From NCBI RefSeq assembly GCF_001891085.1, contig NZ_JXUP01000001.1, forward strand, positions 186,001-250,000: a DNA stretch of 64,000 bases. The letters are read 5' to 3'. Shown in pieces: positions 27,501 through 34,434 of the stretch. Under the pieces are notes generated by a model. The model ran no database searches, was not told the DNA's origin, and was given only the letters and a program-made list of their open reading frames with translations. Made by a program: the position numbers and the translations under genes. This DNA is from Campylobacter concisus. Lineage in GTDB: Bacteria > Campylobacterota > Campylobacteria > Campylobacterales > Campylobacteraceae. Each line of letters starts with the position of its first letter. Positions within the stretch are counted from its first letter, which is position 1.

Positions 27501-28068
27501 AAAACATAGTTGAGCTAAAACCTGATTTTTGATTAGGTATGTGCTTTACTAGCTCATAGCGATTAACAAAAAGTTTTGTGCGAGGAGAGATTTTATAAAT
27601 TTCATCTTTTCCAACAAGTAATCTTTGCTCTTTTGTGTCTTTATCATAGTAGATAAAATTTTTAACATCATTATCTATTTTTATATCTTTTATCTCTCCA
27701 TTTTTACCAACTGGCTTCTTAACTACTTTGTCAGCCATAAATCTAGCCTCTATACAAAGGGCATAAGCAGTGGGATCGCCTTCTTTTTTTACTATATTTC
27801 CATCTTTATCTTGGATATCGCCATTTAAAATATCACCTTTTCTTATGTTATCTTTGTATCTCCAAATAGGCTTTTTTATTTCATCTTCTCTATAAGAATT
27901 TACAATGTTTTCAGGGACATTATCTTTACCAAATTTATCATAAAGCTCATCAAGTCCATTTCTTTCATTCTCAAATACATTATGAAGCATTGCATAACTT
28001 GCATCAGCTATATCAATATAGTCTTTAAAGCAATTTATTAGCTCTTTATTTGATTTTTTAGTTTGCAC
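24559..28068 (-). CDS. Large lipase-like effector candidate (class 3 lipase domain plus PAAR-like C-terminal segment)
   Basis: 1169 residues from a GTG directly after the upstream lipoprotein stop (TAAGTG). An alpha/beta-hydrolase part at about 180-300 has FRGTE (201-205) and the nucleophile elbow GHSLGG with Ser264, followed by YTYNAPG, as in class 3 lipases; the protein has no signal peptide. Residues 300-885 are long, charged and without a known domain. Around 890-960, DDTIICPHGGHVI and SPIVGCSARIPCVIVAYVP resemble PAAR/DUF4280-type spike-tip domains. Such a lipase-spike fusion next to a lipoprotein suits a type VI-type antibacterial phospholipase with periplasmic immunity; that is inference. 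No VgrG or secretion gene is in the window. Confidence 0.78.
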   Translation of the reverse strand: MQTKKSNKELINCFKDYIDIADASYAMLHNVFENERNGLDELYDKFGKDNVPENIVNSYREDEIKKPIWRYKDNIRKGDILNGDIQDKDGNIVKKEGDPTAYALCIEARFMADKVVKKPVGKNGEIKDIKIDNDVKNFIYYDKDTKEQRLLVGKDEIYKISPRTKLFVNRYELVKHIPNQKSGFSSTMFYDTLKSNYIIGFRGTEMKINDLLDDAFMAITSRALMQISALKSLQSSMQEAINSHSQNLSGLDNTTKDIILSGHSLGGHLAQIYAVTFKDSGVKELYTYNAPGIYGGILASAFTWSLRLLSFVAKAIAKGARWIARVIDKDGFIGKMVGSVFNKIKGMFGFKDDKSSVDEYVDVVKNNEQAQKTLADKKVSSNINKVIKEKDIDIEIHHVESVKQSINRYEDSFSKDVAVLIEPTFSVISDLGYKLGIDTTGEVKYENTENRHLVNILIRSHFLKESVLVLYMLCYLLENKENEAKIEGKDIAEALDYLNEYIQSLKFKLKCIRSKLNLDVNIDDISDASMLDTPLYIFYAYLNLFYEYGKFSDENFKQDMVGYIIENLGSNIDKNSNKEAHLVKILDIDDLDKLDATKIVSDARAGDIDMLVAICALNLFVFEKKIDVNEIGKYFSYSKNIYKNITILRDNRVDIAEASIFVKDRIDMLKSIINLKYADLVKLKENENFLASIDSKDISSSDEAIVIANNKSAQNNDDVAYNNKVATDDIKALMNESAGSIFYKNNDTLSVSAVDKSIVDVEVLKEIFKLDSKNMNQRIYLNSALLSKANEEEDYPLYFKDEKYNSDENIPLNFTHQPRDEDKDIGRLNVAYRNSQANILNYSLLNKSLNIDLKPMSKKTKEALSNLNQRQNLQKDNQSKEISSTATSCPVIEDDTIICPHGGHVILKSRAGRSIRSDDQGVILDVDFINSPIVGCSARIPCVIVAYVPRSALSLKSMNDHYAVMQYLVPNCLSNTGSSLRCIKKENKLKLEHSLSNPSMQDSSEIIKDINLNNAYIRLHIKSALNQTDNLAVCIYKLNDVEYKNQEGFKEMELNLDEGSDIKDKKLKEYLKARFRDDKFSISSFNFKYSLMNKNFIFITPKYTEPIYKDMTLPKSGIGFFQFVDDISDDNSLIYITPSKAKAVCIKFACGLDSEYSDDINIIKTVVVA

Positions 28069-28674
28069 TTACTTGTCCTTGTTTGCTTTTATAAATTTAT
28101 TGTTTATTAGAATGAATTTGTTTCCACCACCAAGACTTTCAAAGCTGTTTTTCTTAAAACTAAATCCTCTACCTTCATCTCCAAATAAGCCATACTGTGT
28201 TTTTACTCTTTCATAAACTACAGTACATGAAATTTGAACTATATTATCCTCTTTATCTTTGTAATATAAATTTGAAAATATCCAAGGTTCATATTTTTTT
28301 AAATTCTCATGACCTATGAAATTATAAATTTTTTCATAACAACTTTGTGAAATTTTACTAGATGTTCCACCTAGGAAATATCTTTTACCATTTGAGAGGA
28401 TTTGAGGGAATTTTTCATCTACCAACTTAGTATTGACAGCATAAAGACCGCCACCTAAATCTTTACCTTTTGTATTTTTTCTTAGCTCTTTCCTCTCAGC
28501 TTCTATTCTCTCTATCTCTTTCTCAAATTTCTCATCAAATATATATACTCCACCATATTGTTTAGCTAAATTTTCTAGTTCAGAGTTACTTATCTTTTTA
28601 TTTGCTTGATTAGCTGAGCAAGCTATTAAGAATATACTTGTTAGAAGCAAGAGTGTTATAGCTAGAAATTTCAT
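28069..28674 (-). CDS. Lipoprotein A, candidate immunity protein
   Basis: 201 residues. MKFLAITLLLLTSIFLIAC is a clear lipoprotein signal with LIAC lipobox and lipidated C19; mature part in the periplasm. It starts with a good AAAGGAT ribosome site. It abuts the lipase gene with no spacer, the arrangement expected for a protective partner of a periplasm-acting lipase (inference). It is paralogous to lipoprotein B at 28960-29589: the first 70 residues and the C-terminal third (QYGLFGDEGRGFSFK...GGNKFIL) are near identical, the middle differs. Confidence 0.8.
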   Translation of the reverse strand: MKFLAITLLLLTSIFLIACSANQANKKISNSELENLAKQYGGVYIFDEKFEKEIERIEAERKELRKNTKGKDLGGGLYAVNTKLVDEKFPQILSNGKRYFLGGTSSKISQSCYEKIYNFIGHENLKKYEPWIFSNLYYKDKEDNIVQISCTVVYERVKTQYGLFGDEGRGFSFKKNSFESLGGGNKFILINNKFIKANKDK

Positions 28675-28777
28675 TGGTTATCCTTTTATATTTGAAATTT
28701 TAGTTTGGATATTTTATTGTTATTGTATTTATAATATTATTAATTTATTATGTGCTGTTTGGGGTTTATTAAAATTT

Positions 28778-28783
28778 ATTATA
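28778..28783 (-). promoter_or_regulatory. Candidate -10 box for the island operon
   Basis: TATAAT on the minus strand about 104 bases before lipoprotein A, in the spacer after the lipase remnant. No convincing -35. Several other AT-rich matches exist nearby, so the exact promoter is uncertain. Confidence 0.4.
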
Positions 28784-28823
28784 CAGATAAAAGTTTATTT
28801 CAAGTATTTTTATAACTTAGTTC

Positions 28824-28959
28824 ATTTATCATAAAGCTCATCAAGTCCATTTCTTTCATTCTCAAATACATTATGAAGCATTGCATAACTTGCATCAGCT
28901 ATATCAATATAGTCTTTAAAGCAATTTATTAGCTCTTTATTTGATTTTTTAGTTTGTAC
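28824..28959 (-). pseudogene. Remnant of a second lipase gene (5' end only)
   Basis: 136 bases matching 27932-28068, the first 45 codons of the lipase, with one difference that I see: the GTG start is GTA here. The match ends abruptly within codon 46 and unrelated AT-rich sequence follows. It sits right after lipoprotein B exactly as the intact lipase follows lipoprotein A. It therefore marks a tandem lipoprotein-lipase duplication in which the second lipase was deleted. The near-identity implies a recent event. Confidence 0.88.
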
Positions 28960-29589
28960 TTACTTGTCCTTGTTTGCTTTTATGAATTTGTTGTTTGTTA
29001 GAATGAATTTGTTTCCACCGCTTATATTTACATATCTATTTTGTTTAAAGCTAAATCCTCTTCCTTCGTCACCAAATAATCCATAATCTGTTTTTACAAT
29101 ATAGTAATCAACTGTCATATCTATTACTTCGATATTGCCTTCTTTATCTATACAAAAATAACCTAGATCAAATCCTGGTTTATATTTGTTGTAATTATCT
29201 ATACCTATAAAATTTATAACCTTTTCTTTATATTCTATTGGGATTTTTATTTTCTTTTTGGTTTGGTTTTCATAATCTGTTGAATTTTCATAATATCTTT
29301 TACCATTTGAGAGAATTCGTGGAAGTTTTTCATTAATAGGCTTTGGATCAATAGCATAAAGCCCATCACCTAAATCTCTACCTTTCATTTTTTTACTTAA
29401 CTCTTTTCTCTCAGCTTCTCTTCTCTCTATCTCTTTCTCAAATTTCTCATCAAATATATATACTCCACCATATTGTTTAGCTAAATTTTCTAGTTCAGAG
29501 TTACTTATCTTTTTATTTGCTTGATTAGCTGAACAAGCTATTAAGAATATACTTGTTAGAAGTAGTAATATAAATGCGGTAAATTTCAT
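28960..29589 (-). CDS. Lipoprotein B, paralogue of the candidate immunity protein
   Basis: 209 residues from the ATG at 29587-29589, chosen because it gives MKFTAFILLLLTSIFLIAC, the same lipoprotein signal as lipoprotein A; the longer ORF from 29655 would start inside a terminator hairpin. The usual AAAGGAT ribosome site of copy A is absent here, so expression may be poor. The N-terminal 70 residues and C-terminal third match copy A, the centre (about 85-150) has diverged and is longer. It is an orphan: its lipase partner is the remnant directly downstream. Confidence 0.75.
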   Translation of the reverse strand: MKFTAFILLLLTSIFLIACSANQANKKISNSELENLAKQYGGVYIFDEKFEKEIERREAERKELSKKMKGRDLGDGLYAIDPKPINEKLPRILSNGKRYYENSTDYENQTKKKIKIPIEYKEKVINFIGIDNYNKYKPGFDLGYFCIDKEGNIEVIDMTVDYYIVKTDYGLFGDEGRGFSFKQNRYVNISGGNKFILTNNKFIKANKDK

Positions 29590-29650
29590 AAATAAATTTT
29601 TAAAATAAATAATCAAAAATCTAAGAATTTTACATAATGAAGCCAAGAAG

Positions 29651-29679
29651 TTCATCTAAGGATTTTGTCCTTAGATGAA
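29651..29679 (-). terminator. Hairpin terminator of the cme operon, at the island border
   Basis: TTCATCTAAGGA, 5-base loop, TCCTTAGATGAA: a perfect 12-bp stem, 3 bases after the stop of the small membrane protein that follows cmeC. The minus-strand tail is only moderately T-rich (CTTCTTGG). It lies exactly between the cme operon and the island genes. Confidence 0.7.
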
Positions 29680-29682
29680 AGA

Positions 29683-29910
29683 TTAAGATTTTTTGATCGC
29701 TCTAATAGGAATAACAAATATTGCTGCGATCACATAAAAAGCAATACAAAAAACAGCCGCCATCATAAATATCTCACCGATATCATAAAAGCTTGACTCA
29801 AGCCTAAATGTATCCACGTAATTTATCGCAAACCATAATGCTACGCCAAGAGCGATAGCAAAAACGAAAAAACCCCAAGAAAACAAGAAATTTAATATCT
29901 TAGTTCCCAA
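29683..29910 (-). CDS. Small two-span membrane protein at the end of the cme operon
   Basis: 75 residues from a TTG with a strong ribosome site (AAAGGAG, 5 bases before the TTG). Two hydrophobic segments: about 7-28 (NFLFSWGFFVFAIALGVALWFA) and 47-68 (IFMMAAVFCIAFYVIAAIFVI), ending in basic residues. It begins 16 bases after the cmeC stop with no terminator between, so it should be co-transcribed with the efflux genes. It may modulate the pump as small membrane proteins do for other RND systems, but this is a guess. Confidence 0.75.
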   Translation of the reverse strand: MGTKILNFLFSWGFFVFAIALGVALWFAINYVDTFRLESSFYDIGEIFMMAAVFCIAFYVIAAIFVIPIRAIKKS

Positions 29911-29926
29911 TTTCTCTCCTTTTTAA

Positions 29927-31309
29927 TTATTTTTCCAACCTAAATCCGCCACCAAAAGCTCTATAAACTTCGACTGCACTATCGACCTCATCAAGCTTAG
30001 CTGAGACATCTTGTAATTTTGCTTGAAGCAAATTTCTCTGCGCATCAAGAAGCTCTAAATGTCCAATGTAGCCAGCATCATATTGCTCTTTAGCAAGCGA
30101 GTAAATTCTTTGTTGGGATTTTAGCAAATTTTTCACTTGTTCCAAAGAAATTTTTGCATTTTGCCTTGAGACAAGCGCATCTCTTACTTCACCAAGGGCT
30201 GATTTTACCGCTGCTTCATAATTAACAGCGGCAATTTGTTCATTTGTTTTAGCCACTGCAACATTATTTTTTGTCCTACCAAAATCAAAAATTTTCTGTG
30301 CTAAAGAGCCGCCTATGCTCCATGTATTGGCATTTCCAACAAAGATATTTTCAAAATCAATACTTGAAAAGCCAAAAAGTCCAGTCAGTGAAATGCTTGG
30401 AAAATACTCAGCCCTTGCAACACCAACAAGAGCATTTGTAGCTTTTAAATCAGCCAGTGCCTTTGCCACGTCGCTTCTTCTTAGCAAAATTTCAGAGCTA
30501 ATGCCAGCACTTATCTCGGGAGAAGCTGGTAAATTTTGCGAACTAGCAACAGCTCCACCTAAAATTTCATTATTACTTTTACCAGTCAAGATGGCTAGTG
30601 AGGTGATAGCTTTTGACTTTGCATTTAATATAGAAGTAAGATTGGTCTTAGCGCTTTCTACTGCTGCCTTGCTTTGCAAATAAGTCATCTCATTTATGCT
30701 TCCAAGATCAAGCTGTGTTTTGCGAAGCGCTAGCGTGTCTTCATAGGTTTTTAAAGTCTCTCTTAGCACAGCTTCTTGCATATTTAATGAAACTAACGCA
30801 AAGTAGCTTTTTGCAACACTTGAGCTGATACTTAGTCTCGCGCTATCGTAGTCAAATTTGGTTGCATTTAGGCTTTCTTCGGCCGCTGCTACATTATTTC
30901 TTACTCTACCCCAAAGATCAATCTCATAGTTTAATCCTAAATTTATATCTGATTTTCTATAACGAGTTTGTGGTTGTTTAGTATACGTTTCACCGCTACT
31001 TTTTGCTTTTTCGTAGCCTACATTTAAATTTATACCAGGAAGCAAGTCAGCCTCAGCAACGCCAAGGCTCGCCTTTGCTTTTTGGAGATTTAAATACGCA
31101 ATGCGTAAATTTGTATTTTTCTCAAGCGCACTTTCAACAAGAATATTTAAATTTTCATCTTTAAATTCCTTCCACCAAAGATCTCTTATATCGCTTGTTT
31201 CAAAACTATATGTTGAGGTGAAATTTGTATCCACATTTGGCATATCTGGACGAAACGAGCAACCAGCCAAAAATGCTGCTGTTATAAGTATAAACGCCTT
31301 ATTTTTCAT
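29927..31309 (-). CDS. cmeC: Outer-membrane channel of the CmeABC efflux pump
   Basis: TolC/OprM-type outer-membrane factor. 460 residues from the ATG at 31307-31309 (MKNKAFILITAAFLAGCSFRP, lipoprotein signal with lipidated C17), chosen over an ATG 11 codons upstream because GGAGC lies in front and the signal begins at once. Two OEP repeats are visible: ALEKNTNLRIAYLNLQKA and SLGVAEADLLPGINL in the first half, and LVGVARAEYFPSISLTGLFG in the second. The start overlaps cmeB by 11 bases. Confidence 0.95.
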   Translation of the reverse strand: MKNKAFILITAAFLAGCSFRPDMPNVDTNFTSTYSFETSDIRDLWWKEFKDENLNILVESALEKNTNLRIAYLNLQKAKASLGVAEADLLPGINLNVGYEKAKSSGETYTKQPQTRYRKSDINLGLNYEIDLWGRVRNNVAAAEESLNATKFDYDSARLSISSSVAKSYFALVSLNMQEAVLRETLKTYEDTLALRKTQLDLGSINEMTYLQSKAAVESAKTNLTSILNAKSKAITSLAILTGKSNNEILGGAVASSQNLPASPEISAGISSEILLRRSDVAKALADLKATNALVGVARAEYFPSISLTGLFGFSSIDFENIFVGNANTWSIGGSLAQKIFDFGRTKNNVAVAKTNEQIAAVNYEAAVKSALGEVRDALVSRQNAKISLEQVKNLLKSQQRIYSLAKEQYDAGYIGHLELLDAQRNLLQAKLQDVSAKLDEVDSAVEVYRAFGGGFRLEK

Positions 31310-34300
31310 CTTTTTTTGCTCCCTTTTTCCAGTATTTTTCATTTAAATTTTCAAGCAAATAGTAAAACAACGGCACGAAAAATATCGCTATCGTAGTAGA
31401 AGCGATCATACCGCCAACCACGCCAGTTCCTAGTGAGTGGCGAGATGCAGCGCCAGCACCTGTGCTTATAACCATCGGGAAAACGCCTAGAGTAAATGCG
31501 ATCGATGTCATTACAATTGGTCTAAAGCGAAGTTTGGCCGCGTTTATAGCTGCGTCAAATATACTCTTTCCGCTCTCGCGCTCTTGCATGGCAAATTCGA
31601 CGATCAAGATGGCGTTTTTGGCCGCTAGACCGATTAGAAGCAAGAGTCCGATCTCAAAGTAGATATCGTTTGTTAGCCCTCTTAACCAAACAGCAAGCAA
31701 CGAGCCAAATACCGCAAATGGCACGGCTGTGATAACCGCAAGTGGAATGAGCCATCTTTCATACTGAGCTGCAAGGATCAAAAAGACAAAAATCATACCA
31801 AAGATAAAAGCAACCGTGCCAGTTCCCTGAGAATTTACCTCCTGATATGCCGTTCCAGCCCAGCTGATAGAGTAATCATCGCTACTTAGAGTGTCATTTA
31901 CGACCTCTTGGATCGCTCTTATCGCATCGCCTGATGTGTAGCCAGGTTTTGGATCGCCCATGATCTTAGCTGATGGAAAGAGGTTAAATCTATCGACGAT
32001 ATCAGGTCCGATCGATCTTGTAAGCGTTACGACCGAATTTAGTGGCACCATGCCGCCATCTTTTGAACGGACGAAAATTTTTCTTAGATCCTCAGGGTTG
32101 TTTCTAAAGTTATCGCTTGCCCTTGCATATACGCGGTACGACTTGCCTGCAAGGTTGAAGTCGTTTATGTAGTAAGAGCCAAAAGATGCGCCTATGGTGC
32201 TGAAAATTTCATTCTCGCTTACGCCAAATAGCTTTGCTTTTTCTTTATCAACTGTTATCTTAAACTGGCGGTAGTTCGTCTCGAGTGTTGTTCTTACGCT
32301 TTGTAGCTCAGGCCTTGCATTTGCTGCTGCAGCTACCTTTCTAGCGTCAGCCTCTATCTCGTTGTAGCTCTTGCCGCTCTTGTTTTGTAGGTACATTTCA
32401 AAGCCACCAGTCATTGATAGGCCCATGATAGGAGGTAAATTTACAACAAAGGTCATTGAGTTTTTAGAGCCCCAAAGCATGCCGTTAAACTGCCCAGCCA
32501 AGGCATCTGCACCGTCCGTTGCACCTTTTCTTTCATTCCAGTCTTTTAGCTTGATAAAGCTGATGGCTGAGTTTTCTCTAAGAGAGCTAGCGAGCATATC
32601 ATAACCTGCAAAGCCCATGGCAAATTCGACATTTGGATTGCTCAAAATGGCGTTACTAATAGATTTTACCTCTTCTTTAGTCTTTAGCATATTTGTAGAA
32701 GGTGGAAGCGAGGTGATAACCATCAAAGCACCCTTGTCTTCTGAAGGCACAAGCCCTTTTGGCACTTTCTGAAATAGCCCATACGTTGCAAATCCCATGA
32801 TGCCAATGACTATAAAGCTGATAATGACGTGTTTTAAAATTTTTGCCACGCCTGCTGTGAAAATTTTGGTACTAAAATCAAAAAAGTCGTTAAATTTCTG
32901 AACGATCCAAAATGGCTTGTTCTCTTGCTTTTTAAGCATAACCGCACAAAGTGCTGGTGTAAGCGTAAGAGCGACGAAGCCAGAGATACAAACAGAGACG
33001 ACAAGTGTTAGCGCAAACTGCTTTTGGATAACGCCCACAAAGCCTTCCATAAAAGATACAGGCACGAAAACTGCGCAAAGTACTAGCACGATAGAGATAA
33101 CTGGAGTTTGTACCTCCTCCATAGCCTTAAATGTCGCGTCTTTTACGCTTATCTCTTTATCTTCGTGCAAAATTCTCTCGACGTTTTCTATAACGATGAT
33201 TGCGTCATCCACGACGATACCGATGGCTAGGATCAGGGCAAAAAGCGTGATCAAATTTATACTAAAGCCCATGATATAAAGTCCGCCAAATGTACCTATG
33301 ATAGAGACTGGCACGGCGAGCATCGGTATGATGGTGGCTCTAAAGCTCTTTAAGAAGAAGTACATTACGACAAGAACAAGTAGCATCGCCTCAATGAAAG
33401 TTTTGATAACCTCATTGATTGAAACGGTGATAAATTCAGTTGGGTTGTAGGCTATGGTGTGCTCTAGACCAACTGGGTAGGTTTTCTTTAGCTCTTCAAG
33501 CTTTGCAGCGACTGCCTCTGCAGTTGCAAGTGCGTTTGCATCATTTTGCAAAAATAGCAAAAGTGGCACTGCTGGCTTGCCATTTAGCATAGCATCTGAT
33601 GCGTAGCTAGCAGCTCCAAGCTCGATAGTGGCGACCTCTTTTAGTTTTACGACGCTGCCGTCCTCACTCTTTATCAAAATTTCGCCAAACTGCTTTGGAT
33701 CTTTAAAACGACCTTCAGAAACAACCGAGTAAACATAAGGATTTTCACCTTTTGATGGCTGCTCGCCGATCTTGCCGGCTGCGTATTGTGAGTTTTGAAT
33801 TTTTACTTGAGAGATGACGTCGCTTGGAGTTAGTTTAAGCTGAGCAAGTCTGTCTGGGTTTAGCCAAATTCTCATTGAGTACTCTTTGTTGCCAATGAGC
33901 GCTGTATCGCCGATACCTTTTACTCTTTTGATCTCGTCGGCGATGTTTAAATTTACATAGTTATATAGCTCAACTAGGTTCATATTTGGATTTGTAAAGC
34001 CAACTACTTGAAGGATCGAGCCGCTTCTTTCACGCACCGTTACGCCCATGTTTTGCACCTCTTGAGGTAGCCTTGAAAGGGCAGCTTGGACGCGGTTATT
34101 TACATCTATCGTAGCTTGTTTTGACGATGAGCCGATCTTAAAATATACGCTTATATTCATTGTACCAGCAGAGCTTGATGTGCTTTGCATATAAAGCATA
34201 TTTTCAACACCATTTATCTGATCTTCGATCGCACTTGCAACTGAGTCGGCAATAGTCTGCGCGTCAGCACCGCTATATGTCGCAGTTACAGAGACAGTAG

Positions 34301-34424
34301 GCGGAGTAAGACTTGGATACTCCTCTATCGGAAGCCCCTTTATGCCCATAAGACCTGCTATAACTATAATGATAGATATAACAGTCGCAAATATCGGGCG
34401 GTTTATGAAAAATCTTGAAAACAT
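31299..34424 (-). CDS. cmeB: RND inner-membrane transporter of the CmeABC efflux pump
   Basis: Proton-driven multidrug exporter, HAE1 family. 1041 residues, normal length. It shows the N-terminal FFINRPIFATVISIIIVIAG, the proton-relay DD in GIVVDDAIIVIENVER (about 400-415), VPVSFMEGFVG and the second-half GLAAKNAILIVEFAMQ, with 12 predicted spans and two large periplasmic loops. It starts 10 bases after cmeA and overlaps cmeC by 11. It exports bile salts and antibiotics in C. jejuni (known for the family). Confidence 0.97.
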   Translation of the reverse strand: MFSRFFINRPIFATVISIIIVIAGLMGIKGLPIEEYPSLTPPTVSVTATYSGADAQTIADSVASAIEDQINGVENMLYMQSTSSSAGTMNISVYFKIGSSSKQATIDVNNRVQAALSRLPQEVQNMGVTVRERSGSILQVVGFTNPNMNLVELYNYVNLNIADEIKRVKGIGDTALIGNKEYSMRIWLNPDRLAQLKLTPSDVISQVKIQNSQYAAGKIGEQPSKGENPYVYSVVSEGRFKDPKQFGEILIKSEDGSVVKLKEVATIELGAASYASDAMLNGKPAVPLLLFLQNDANALATAEAVAAKLEELKKTYPVGLEHTIAYNPTEFITVSINEVIKTFIEAMLLVLVVMYFFLKSFRATIIPMLAVPVSIIGTFGGLYIMGFSINLITLFALILAIGIVVDDAIIVIENVERILHEDKEISVKDATFKAMEEVQTPVISIVLVLCAVFVPVSFMEGFVGVIQKQFALTLVVSVCISGFVALTLTPALCAVMLKKQENKPFWIVQKFNDFFDFSTKIFTAGVAKILKHVIISFIVIGIMGFATYGLFQKVPKGLVPSEDKGALMVITSLPPSTNMLKTKEEVKSISNAILSNPNVEFAMGFAGYDMLASSLRENSAISFIKLKDWNERKGATDGADALAGQFNGMLWGSKNSMTFVVNLPPIMGLSMTGGFEMYLQNKSGKSYNEIEADARKVAAAANARPELQSVRTTLETNYRQFKITVDKEKAKLFGVSENEIFSTIGASFGSYYINDFNLAGKSYRVYARASDNFRNNPEDLRKIFVRSKDGGMVPLNSVVTLTRSIGPDIVDRFNLFPSAKIMGDPKPGYTSGDAIRAIQEVVNDTLSSDDYSISWAGTAYQEVNSQGTGTVAFIFGMIFVFLILAAQYERWLIPLAVITAVPFAVFGSLLAVWLRGLTNDIYFEIGLLLLIGLAAKNAILIVEFAMQERESGKSIFDAAINAAKLRFRPIVMTSIAFTLGVFPMVISTGAGAASRHSLGTGVVGGMIASTTIAIFFVPLFYYLLENLNEKYWKKGAKKDEK

Positions 34425-34434
34425 CTATCTGCCT

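Noticed and set aside
29590..29655. N-terminal extension of lipoprotein B
   Set aside because: It starts in the stem of a terminator hairpin and puts 22 residues before a perfect lipoprotein signal peptide; the ATG at 29589 is preferred.
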